A stretch of DNA of 64,000 bases, from contig CP096137.1 of assembly GCA_023213235.1 (NCBI GenBank), forward strand, positions 1,561,587 to 1,625,586, given 5' to 3'. Shown here one piece after another: positions 45,619 to 53,915 of this stretch. Under the pieces are notes generated by a model. It worked only from the letters and a program-made list of their open reading frames with translations, had not been told where the DNA came from and searched no databases. A program made the position numbers and the translations under genes. The DNA is from Elusimicrobiota bacterium (GTDB lineage: Bacteria; Elusimicrobiota; Elusimicrobia; UBA1565; UBA9628). The number at the start of each line of letters is the position of its first letter. Within the stretch, counting starts at the first letter, position 1.

Positions 45619-46857
45619 TCACGCCACTGCCAACGCCTTGAGATCCGCATGCTCGACGGTCTTGCCGCCTGTCGTCATCGTCTCGTAGCCGCCGATCTTG
45701 CGCATCCGGACCATCCCCGAGGCGACCAACCCAAACAACAGCACCAAGATCGAAGACTGGGTTGGAAACACGCCTTGAGTCTTCGTGCGGCGACGGAACT
45801 CGAGGTTGAGACGCTCGACGATGTTCGTGGTCTTCAGCGAGCGCCACTGCTCCTTCGGGAAGCTCATGAAGCTCAGTAGGTCCATCCCCGCGTCCTCGAG
45901 CGATCTCGCCACGCTCTCGGCCTTCCTGCTCCATTTACGCATGAACGCGGCGTACGCCGCTTTCGCCGTCTCGATGTCGTCGGCGTTGATGATCGCGTCG
46001 TAGTCGGCCTTCACCTCGCCTTGCAGCGACTTCGGCGCGTGCCCGAGCAGGTTCCAGAGCTTGTGCACGGTGCAGCGCTGGATCGGCAGGTTCGGCCACA
46101 ATTCGAGAAGCGCCCGCGTCAGCCCTTTGTTGCCGTCCACAATGGCCAGCTCGATGCGCTTGAGCCCGCGGTCGGCTAGATTCGTCACAAACCCGCTCCA
46201 GGCCGCCGTGCTCTCAACGCCCATCACCGCCAAGCTCAGAAGGACCTTCTCGCCCGTCGAGCGCACGCCGATGGCGACCATGATCGGGAGCCTCTCGGCC
46301 TTGCCGCCGCATCTGACTGGCATGAAGGTCGCGTCCAGGTACACGTAGCGGATATCCTCGCCGGACAGATCCCGCTTGCTCCAGTTCTCAAAGTACGCCT
46401 GGAGTTGCACGATCACGCGCGAGATCGACGACTTCGACAGCGGCGAGTTCTTGAGCAGCGGCCGGATGGCCTGCTTTACTCGTCGCGTGTTGACGCCGCC
46501 GAAGTAGAGGCCCAGCAGCGCCGCGTCCACCTCCCGCGTGCGCCTGGCGTAGCGCGGGACGATCTGCGATTGCCATTCCCGGCTCCGTTCTCCGTCGAAG
46601 ACGAGCGCGCGCGGCACGACGAGCTCCGTGGGGCCAAACGACGTGCTCAGCGTTCTGGTCTTGGTGCCGTTGCGGTAGCCCCGGCGCGTCTCGGTCCTCG
46701 CGTAGACGCCGGCGCCGAGGAAGGCGGTCAGTTCTTCTTGGGCAACTCGTCCGAGGGCCTGACGGATGTGATCACGGGCAGCATCACTGAGGACGTCCAG
46801 CGAAAACGGCAACGCCACGGCTGTTGTACGAACGGGTACGGCCTTGATAGACTTCAT
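45619..46857 (-). CDS. IS256-family (Mutator-type) DDE transposase
   Basis: 412 residues, intact. The catalytic triad can be read: first Asp in 'YVYLDATFMPVRCGG', second Asp in 'IELAIVDGNKGLTRA', Glu in 'TTNIVERLNLEFRRRTK'. The family 'CxxH' motif is in 'IQRCTVHKLWNLLGHAP' between the second Asp and the Glu. It mobilises the surrounding element by cut-out/paste-in with 8-9 bp duplications. The start ATG at 46857 is preceded by a large imperfect hairpin within the IS end. Confidence 0.95.
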   Translation of the reverse strand: MKSIKAVPVRTTAVALPFSLDVLSDAARDHIRQALGRVAQEELTAFLGAGVYARTETRRGYRNGTKTRTLSTSFGPTELVVPRALVFDGERSREWQSQIVPRYARRTREVDAALLGLYFGGVNTRRVKQAIRPLLKNSPLSKSSISRVIVQLQAYFENWSKRDLSGEDIRYVYLDATFMPVRCGGKAERLPIMVAIGVRSTGEKVLLSLAVMGVESTAAWSGFVTNLADRGLKRIELAIVDGNKGLTRALLELWPNLPIQRCTVHKLWNLLGHAPKSLQGEVKADYDAIINADDIETAKAAYAAFMRKWSRKAESVARSLEDAGMDLLSFMSFPKEQWRSLKTTNIVERLNLEFRRRTKTQGVFPTQSSILVLLFGLVASGMVRMRKIGGYETMTTGGKTVEHADLKALAVA

Positions 46858-46860
46858 GTG

Positions 46861-46929
46861 AGCGTAACCTCCTGGTCGCCAGCTGATAACTGGCGCGGTT
46901 GTTTGACTTCTTCAACCAGAGGTTACGCT
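46861..46929. repeat. imperfect hairpin in the transposase-proximal IS end
   Basis: AGCGTAACCTCCTGGT (46861-46876) pairs with ACCAGAGGTTACGCT (46915-46929). Inside it CGCCAG (46877-46882) pairs with CTGGCG (46890-46895). The structure covers the transposase leader and may limit read-through expression of the transposase from outside promoters, as known for several IS families; that function is inferred. Confidence 0.55.
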
Positions 46930-47604
46930 TTTCAATTTTCCACAACAACCGGGACGGTGCCCCCGTGTACGTGTACTTCCACTTCGCGCCGCGGAAGTAG
47001 GCGAAGGCCGCGACGTTGCGCAGGCCCGGGTTGTACACGCGCGTCTTGCGGAAGCGCGAGAGGAAGCCGTCCTGCCCGCTGCAGTCGGCGAGGAAATCGC
47101 AGCGCCGGGAGATCTCGGCGCCGTCCGCGCCCGCCGTCACGACGCCGGCGATGCGCCCGTCCTCCTCGATGGGCCGCAGGGCGGTCTCGCCGCGCGCGGC
47201 CTCCGCGCCGAGCTCGACGGCGTGGCCGAGCAGGAGCTCGTCGTACTCCGAGCGCTTCACCTGCCACGCGTAGTTGATCTTTTCCGGGATGCCGCCGTGG
47301 CGCTCGATGAGCTCCTGGATCGAGCCGTCGGTGAAGTCCGCGTCCCACGGCGTGCGGTCCGCGCCCCAGACGAAGGTCGCGCCGAGCTTCTTGGGGAAGC
47401 CCGCGGCGTCGATCTTGTCGTAGACTCCGAGCTCTTTGAGAACCGGGATGATGCCGGGCAGCAGCGACTCGCCGACGTGGTGGCGGGGGCCGGGGGCCTT
47501 CTCGATGATCAGCACCCGCCTCTCCGGCGCGTGCTTCTTGACCAGGCCGGCCAGCGTGCTGCCGGCGGGCCCGCCGCCGATGACGATCAGGTCCCAGCGC
47601 TCGC

Positions 47605-49193
47605 TCATGACGGGATTATATCGGAGAAGAGGCCGGGAGCCAAGCGGCGGGCCCGCTCGAGCCGGCGCGCCGCCTCGGCCGCATCGCCTCCGCGACCGAG
47701 GCAGTCGGCGGAGCCGATCAGCGCCCAGACGGCCGCGGGCTCGAGGCGCAGGGCTTCGTCGAACTCCGCCCGCGCCTCCTCGCAGCGCGCGAGGGAGCAC
47801 AGCGCGCGCCCGCGCCAGGTCCGCGAGTCGGCGCTGCGGGAGTCCAGCGCGACGGCGCGGTCGAGCGCGGCCAGCGCCGGGCGCGCGCGGCCGAGGCGCA
47901 GCAGGGCCTCGCCGAGCCAGGCGTGCGCCCAGGCGGACGTGCCGTCGAGGGCGGCGCAGCGCCTCAGATCGGCGACGGCGCCGTCCAGCTCGCCGAGCGC
48001 GCGCCGCGCGGCGCCGCGCCAGCCGTGGGCGCGCGCAAAACGCGGGCTCAGCCGGATCGCGCGGGCGGCCTCGGATTCGCCGTCGGCGGCGCGGCCGAGC
48101 CGGATCAGTGCCTCGGCGCGCCAGGCGCGAGCCCAGCCCCAGGAAGGGTCGGCGGCGAGCGCGCGGTCGAGCAGGGCGAGCGCCTCTTTCCACGCCCCGG
48201 AGGCGAGGCGGTACTCTCCGAGCCACGCGAGCGCGCGGGCCCGCGACGCGGGGCGGCGCGCGAGGCGCTCGAGATCGCCGGCGAGCGTCTCGGGACTCAA
48301 GCCCAGACGCTCGCCCTCGCGCCAGCCGTGGCGGGGCTGGAGGGAGGCCGCGCGCTCCATGTCCTCGAAGACGCCGTCCGCGCGCCCGAGCCGCGCCTTC
48401 GCGATCGCGCGCAGCGCGAACGAAAGGGCGTACGCCGGCTGAAAATTGCGGATCTTGTAGCGGCTGCGCGCCGCGAGCGCGTCCTCGGAGTCGATATAGG
48501 CGGAGAAGTCCTCGATGGCGCCGGGGCGCCCGAGCTGGAGCCGCGCGCAGCCGCGCCACGCGAGCGCCACCGCGCAGGACGGGTCGAGGGCGAGCGCGCG
48601 ATCGAGGGCGCGGACGGACTCCTCGAGCCGCCCGGCGAGCCGCAGCGCCTCGCCGCGCCACGCGTGGATCCACGCGCAGCCGGGGTCGAGCCTCGCCGCC
48701 CGGTCGAGCTCGGCCAGACCCTCCTTGCCGCCGACGGCCCGCGCGAGAAACGCGCGCGGCCACGCGAGCTTCGGCCGGGCGGCGACGGCGCGCCGCAGGT
48801 CCTCGACGGCCGCGGCCTTCTGCCCGACCTGCGGGATGCGGCGCAGCTCGGCGCGCAAGGTCCAGGCCCACGCCGCCTTCGGGTCGCGCGCGATCGCGCG
48901 GTCGACGAGCCTCAACGCGGAGGCGTAGCGGCGCTCGTAATAATGGCGTCCGGCCTCCTCGTGGAAAGCCCACAGCGCGTCGGGGTCGAGGCGCAGCGCG
49001 CGCTCCCACGCGGCGCGCGCCTCCTCGCGGCGGCCGAGCCGCCAGAGCGCCCGGCCGTGGAGCTTGTGCGCGACGGCGTCCGGACCGTGGCGGCGCAGGC
49101 CGTCCTCCACGCGGGCGACGAGCGCCGCGTCCGCCCGGCCCTCGTCGACGCGGCGCCAGTCGGCGCTCCACCAGAAGGGCTTCAGCGCAGCCA
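47605..49193 (-). CDS. Trp-rich TPR protein (about 528 residues)
   Basis: The start is GTG 49193 ('VAALKPFWWSADWRRVDEG'), which overlaps the end of the upstream TPR gene by 12 bases; a longer frame start reads out-of-frame material. It has about 13 TPR-like units with the Trp-Arg signature, for example 'DPGCAWIHAWRGEALRLAGR' and 'DPSWGWARAWRAEALIRLGR'. A non-TPR insertion in the middle ('YKIRNFQPAYALSFALRAIA', 'QPRHGWREGERLGLSPETLA') is also found in sister proteins in related form. It is coupled (ATGA) to the halogenase-like gene, so the two were probably co-translated before the IS insertion. Confidence 0.85.
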
Positions 49194-51185
49194 CGGAGAC
49201 TCCCAGGTGCGGCAGCGGCGCGAGAGCGCGGCGGCCCAGCGCGGGCCGCGGACGTGCGCGGGGGAGGAGAGGCGGCTCGCCTTGTCCCGCTCCTTGCGCG
49301 CGCGCGCGGCGTCGCCCTTCGCGGCCCACAGCAGCGCCCGCTCGGCGACGGCCTCGAGGTGGTCGGGGATGCCCGTGAGCTTCCAGGCCTTATGAAGGGC
49401 CTCCTCGGCCGCCTTCAGTTCGCCGCGCTCGCGGCGCGCGCGAGCCGTCCAGATCCAGGCCTCGACGTCCCACGGGTCGAGCGCGACGGCGCGCGAGAGA
49501 TCGGCGAGCGCTTCCTTGCCGCGGCCCAGATCGAGCAGCGCGGCGGCGCGCCACGTCAGCGCCCAGCCGAAGCGCGGCGACAGAGCGAGCGCCTCGTCGA
49601 GGGACTTGAGCGCCCGCGCGGGACGTCCCCAGCGCAGGTCGGCCAGCGCGCGCCAGGCCAGCGCCTCCCAGCGGCGCGGGTCGGCGGCGACGGCGGCGTC
49701 GAACGCGGCCGCGGCCTTCGCGCGCGCGCCGCGCCGCGCGAGCAGCTCGCCGCGCAGCGCGTGCAGCTTCCAGAACCGCGGCTCGCGGCGCAGCAGCCCG
49801 TCGAGGACGGCCAGGGCTTCTTTCGGGCGCCCGAGCCGCTCGAGAAGGCGCGCGCGGAACGTCCCGGCCCAGAGCGGGGCCGCGGGGCGGCGGGCGGCGG
49901 CCGCGAGGTCGCGCTCCGCCTCGGCGAGTCGGCCGAGAGACTCGAGGATCTTGGCGCGCACGCAGCGCGCGAGCGCCGATTTCGGCTCGGAGGCGACGAG
50001 CTTGTCGGCCTCGTGCAGCTCGCTGAGGAAGCCGTCCTCCTGGTCGTAGTTGAGCTCGCGCAGGCGCAGCTCCCAGCCGAGGCTCGGGTCGAGCTTGAGC
50101 GCCGTGCCGTATGACTCGAGACCGGGCTTCATGCGCAGGAACATCAGGTGCACGCGCGCGATCGCGGCGTGCACGAGCGCGTCGCCGGGCGACTTGTCGC
50201 GCAACGCGAAGAGGTCGGCCAAGGTCTCCTCGTGGCGGCGGACGTTGGGGGTGAAGTCCTCGGAGCCTTCCTTCACGACCTTTTTGGGCGCGAACTTCGC
50301 GCGCTCGATCATCACGTCGCACAGGGGACCGGCCAGGCGCTCCTCGCCGTAGGTCAGGTCCATCGCCTTGGCGAGGTGCAGGGCCGCCTCGGCGCGCCGG
50401 CCGGACAAGGCGAACAGCTTGGCGCCGAGCATGTGCGCGGTGCTGTCCTTGGGGTCGGCGTCGACGGAGCGCATGAAGTCGAGCAGGGCCGCCTTCGCGT
50501 CGCCGCGCGCCCACGCCGCCATGCCGCGCCAGGTATAGGCGCCGTTGTCGCGCGGGTTGATCGAGAGAGCCTTCGTCATGTCCTTGCGCGCCCGCTCGTA
50601 GTCGCCGAGCATGTGCAGGACCATCGCGCGCGACGAGTAGACGGAGAACTCCTCCGGCTTGAGCGCGATCGACGCGTCGAAGTCGGCGAGCGCTTCCTTG
50701 AAACGGCCGAGCGTGCGGTACGTGCGGCCGCGCAGCGCGAGCGCCCACGCGTCGTCGGGGCGGGCCGCGATCGTCCGCGACAGCATGTCGAGCGCCTCCT
50801 CCTGGCGCCCCAGCACGCGCAGCACGGCGCCGCGCGAGGCGGCGGCGCCGACGTCCGCGGGGTCGGCCGCGAGAGCCCGCGCGTAGTGCCGCTCGGCCCG
50901 CGCGTAGTCGCCGTCGATCTGCGCGATGCGCCCGCGCAGCGTCTCGGCGTCGGGGGCCCCGGGGTCGAGCTTGAGCGCGGCGCGGAAGTCGGCCGCGGCC
51001 TCCTCGCGCCGCTCGAGCGATTGCAGCAAGGTGCCCCGAGACGCCAAAGCCCAGCGGTCCTTGGGCCGCAGGCCGAGCAAGGCGGTCAGGACCTCGACGG
51101 CCTCCGCCGTCCGCCCCTGCCGGCGCAGCAGGTCGGCGCCCTCGCGCAGGCGCGCGGCGGCTTCCGCGACGCTGAGGCCCGTCAT
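49182..51185 (-). CDS. TPR protein (667 residues, intact)
   Basis: Starts at ATG 51185 (ATGA overlap with the gene upstream). The N-terminal half has canonical TPRs without extra Trp ('RREEAAADFRAALKLDPG', 'RFKEALADFDASIALKPEEF', 'DYERARKDMTKALSINPRDN'). A central non-TPR stretch 'LAGPLCDVMIERAKFAPKKV' and 'EGSEDFTPNVRRHEETLADL' breaks the array. The C-terminal half has Trp-bearing units ('DPRRWEALAWRALADLRWGR', 'SPRFGWALTWRAAALLDLGR'). This gene thus links the ordinary and the Trp-rich kinds. The C-terminus 'CRTWESPWLR' overlaps the next gene. Confidence 0.87.
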   Translation of the reverse strand: MTGLSVAEAAARLREGADLLRRQGRTAEAVEVLTALLGLRPKDRWALASRGTLLQSLERREEAAADFRAALKLDPGAPDAETLRGRIAQIDGDYARAERHYARALAADPADVGAAASRGAVLRVLGRQEEALDMLSRTIAARPDDAWALALRGRTYRTLGRFKEALADFDASIALKPEEFSVYSSRAMVLHMLGDYERARKDMTKALSINPRDNGAYTWRGMAAWARGDAKAALLDFMRSVDADPKDSTAHMLGAKLFALSGRRAEAALHLAKAMDLTYGEERLAGPLCDVMIERAKFAPKKVVKEGSEDFTPNVRRHEETLADLFALRDKSPGDALVHAAIARVHLMFLRMKPGLESYGTALKLDPSLGWELRLRELNYDQEDGFLSELHEADKLVASEPKSALARCVRAKILESLGRLAEAERDLAAAARRPAAPLWAGTFRARLLERLGRPKEALAVLDGLLRREPRFWKLHALRGELLARRGARAKAAAAFDAAVAADPRRWEALAWRALADLRWGRPARALKSLDEALALSPRFGWALTWRAAALLDLGRGKEALADLSRAVALDPWDVEAWIWTARARRERGELKAAEEALHKAWKLTGIPDHLEAVAERALLWAAKGDAARARKERDKASRLSSPAHVRGPRWAAALSRRCRTWESPWLR

Positions 51186-53915
51186 GCGCCTCCCCGTTCG
51201 AGCAGCCGCCGCGACTCCTCGGCGTCGGCGCGCGCGCCGGCCGCGTCCCCGAGCGCCGCGCGCGCGCGCGCGCAGCAGCAAGGTCGGCGCGGCTTCGAGC
51301 GCGTCGAGGGAGAGCGCCCAGTCGAGGTCGGGCAGGGCCTGCTCGGGGCGCCCGCGCTCGAGGCGCACGCGCCCGCGCCAGGAGAAGTCGCCGGCGGCCT
51401 TCACGTCGGCCGTCACGGCCGCGTCGAGGTCTCTCTCGGCCTCCTCGAGGCGGCCGAGCAGCGCGAGCGCGCGTCCGCGCGCGGAGAACGCGGCCGGGTG
51501 GCCCGGGCGCAGGCGCAGCGCCGCGCCAGCCTCCGCGACCGCCTCCTCGAGCCGCCCCGCGTGCAGGAACGCCTCGGCGCTCCAGGCGCGCGCCCAGAAC
51601 CAGGCGGGGGACAGGCGCCGGCAGGCCGCGAGGGCCTCGAGCGCGCCGGCCATGTCTCCGGCCTGCACGAGCGCCTGGCCCCGCCAGCCGGCGGCGGTCG
51701 CGTCGCGGGGCCCCGCCTTCGCGAGCGCGCGCGCGAGGTCCGCGGGCTTGAGCAGGGCGAGGCGGCCGACGAGCTTGTAGTCGAGATCGGCCGCGGCCGT
51801 GAGGTCGGCCGCGGCGCCGGAGGCGTCGCCGAGCCGCGCGCGCGCGGCCGCGCGGTCGAAGTGGAACAGAGCGAAGGACGGAAGCAGGTCGATGCCGCGC
51901 GAGTACTCGGCGACGGCCTGCGCGAAGCGCCCGGCCTGGCCCTCCGCCATGCCGCGCCACCACCAGCTGCGGTCGTAGTACGGGTCGAGCGCGACGGCTC
52001 GGTCGAGGTCGGCGCGCGCGCCCGCGGCGTCGCGCAGCTTCAGGCGCACCGCGCCCTGCCACGCCCACAGCCACGCGCTGCGGCCGTCCATCTCGAGGGC
52101 CCGGCGCGTGTCGTCGAGGCCGCCGGGGTCGCCGCGGTAGATGCGCATGCGGCCGCGGTACGTCCAGAACCAGGCCTGCGACGGGTCGAGCTCGATGGCG
52201 CGCGTGAAGTCCGCGACGGCGCGCTCGAGGCCGGCCGTTGTGTTCGTGCCGCCGACGGCGACCGCGCGCCAGGCCAGGGCCCAGGCCGCGCCGGGCTCGC
52301 GCGCGAGCAAAGCCTCGAGCTGAGGCTGAACGAGAGTCCAGTCCCAGGGCTTGGGCGGCGCGGAACTCCAGGCGCACTCGCGGCGCAGGATCTCGTGGTA
52401 GACGTCGTTGGTCTCCGGGTTGATCCGCATCGCGGCCGCCGCGCGCGCGAGCGCCTCGTCGCGGCGGCCCGCCGCGAGAAGGAGCAGGCCCGCGAGAGAC
52501 GGGAAGGCGGCGCACGCCGGATCGAGCCGGGACGCCTCGTCGAGGTCTTCCACCGAGCCGTCGAGGACGCCGCGCAGGGCGAGCGCGGGAGCGCGGCGAG
52601 GACCCGCGGCGGCCGCGGCCCGGGCGGCGTCCTCCCAGCCCTTCCGGCCGAGCGCGCGCATCGCCAGCGCGCGGACCAACGTCGGCCACGCCCACCCGGG
52701 CCGAGCCTTCGCGGCGCTCTCGAGCAGGGCGAGCCCGGAGCGGCGGCCGCGCGCGAGCTCGAGCTCGCCCAGCCAGGCGAGCGCCTCGGGCGTCTTCTCG
52801 GCGCGCAGCAGCGCCGCGGCGGGGCCGAGGCGGCCGAGCAGGCGCAGGACGCGACCGCGGACGGCGCCGGTCGAGAAGCGCGCCGCGGCCTCGAGCCCGT
52901 CGCGGTGGAAGCGGGCGAGGACGTCGGGATCGTAGTGCGCGGTCCAGCGCGGGTCGCAGCCGAGCGCGTCCGCGAGCCCCGGCAGCGCGCGCTCGAGAGC
53001 GAAGCCCGCGCGCGCCGAGGCCTCTCGGAGAGGGTCGCCGCCGAGCTCGGCCGCGACGACGCGCGGACCTTGCGCCTCGGGGCGCAGCCGCGCGGCGCGC
53101 TTCCACAGCGCGAGGGACTCGTCGAGCCGCCCGAGGCCGCGCAGCGCGCGCGCCTTCCAGACGACGGCCTGGTAGCTCCGCGGCTCGAGGCGCAACGCCG
53201 CGTCGAGGGCGCGCAGCGCCTGCGCCGGGCGTCCCGCGATCAGCGCGCGGCGTCCGCGCGACAGGGGCGCGGTCTTGCGCGGCGCCGGCGGCGCGGCCAG
53301 CTTGCGCAGCGCCTCGTCGCGCAGGCGCTGCGGCTCCTCGTCCCCGGGGCGCAGCGCGGCGGCGCGCGCGGCGGCCTCGGCGGCGCGCGCGTAGAGCCCG
53401 AGGGAGTGCAGGGCCTTGGCGAGGCCGAGCTCGGCGCGCGCGCCGGGAGAGAGGCGGCCCGCGCGGGACCAGTCGGCGGCCGCGCGCGCGTGCCGCCCGG
53501 CGAGCGTCCAGCACGCGGCGCGGCGTTCGTGGAGTCCCGCGTCGCCGGGGCTCAGCGCGAGGGCGCGGCTCCAGCGCCGGGCGGCCTCCGCCGGCCGGCC
53601 CGCGAGCGCCAGGCGGCGCGCCTCGGCCGCGGGCTCCGCGGCGGGCGAGCCCGCCTCGGCCAGCGCGAGCCGCGCCTCGGCGCGCCAAACGGACGTCCAC
53701 GAACCGCTCTCCGCCCAGACGAGGGCCTCGAGGCACGCGGCGGGGCGGCCCGAGCGCAGTTCGTGCTGGGCGAGCCAGGCCAGCGCCCACGGGGCGCGCC
53801 CGGCGGCGCGGACCTTCGCGGCGAGCTTCTCGTCGGCGGCGGACGGGCGCAGCGGCCGGCCGCCCTCCCAGGCCGCGCGGCGGCTCTTCGCGCAGGCGAG
53901 CCGCAGGGCGTTCAC
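51182..53915 (-). CDS. Trp-rich TPR protein, paralogue of the giant TPR (frame break near 51262)
   Basis: About 911 residues from GTG 53915 (GTGA overlap). It contains some 20 TPR-like units. The segment 'WDWTLVQPQLEALLAREPG', 'AWFWTYRGRMRIYRGDPGGL', 'DPYYDRSWWWRGMAEGQAGR' and 'DYKLVGRLALLKPADLA' has a closely similar counterpart in the protein at 39070-43314, so the two share a recent common ancestor block. A (GC)n run near 51262 breaks the frame just before the end; correcting it yields 'ADAEESRRLLERGGA' and a stop in ATGA overlap with the next gene. If the break were real, the two genes would be fused. Confidence 0.82.

Larger units (their letters stand above)
45536..46961 (-). mobile_element. 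IS256-family insertion sequence, 1,426 bp, with 8-bp target duplication
   Basis: The element is flanked by the direct repeat CCCGTGTA (45528-45535 and 46962-46969), matching the 8-9 bp duplications of IS256. The ends are imperfect inverted repeats: left GGCGGCGTCCCGAAAGCTGT (from 45536) against right, read inward, GGCACCGTCCCGGTTGTTGT (from 46961). Both continue as TGGAAA-TTG and later a GTAxCC(T)xTGGTTGA block. It carries one transposase gene. The intact duplication and intact transposase suggest a recent insertion into the halogenase-like gene. The element is less GC-rich than its surroundings. Confidence 0.9.
44398..47608 (-). pseudogene. flavin-dependent halogenase-like oxidoreductase, disrupted by an IS256-family element
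   Basis: Without the insertion this is a protein of about 592 residues. The N-terminal FAD-binding motif is 'VIGGGPAGSTLAG', followed by 'GPRHHVGESLLPGIIPVLKE' and 'FPKKLGATFVWGAD', as in phenol-type flavin-dependent halogenases. The second half has 'DGWFWYIPLAPDLVSVGLV', which contains the WxWxIP halogenase motif, and 'GWLAAGDAAVFVDPILSTGV' for FAD. Geranylgeranyl-reductase-like dehydrogenases share much of this plan, so halogenation is not certain. The C-terminal 90 residues (after a frame break near 44780) form an extra helical domain. The insertion at 45536-46961 separates the two halves; exact removal restores the frame at 'KYTYTGHPDKTR'. The gene is coupled (ATGA) to the TPR operon upstream. 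Confidence 0.85.
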
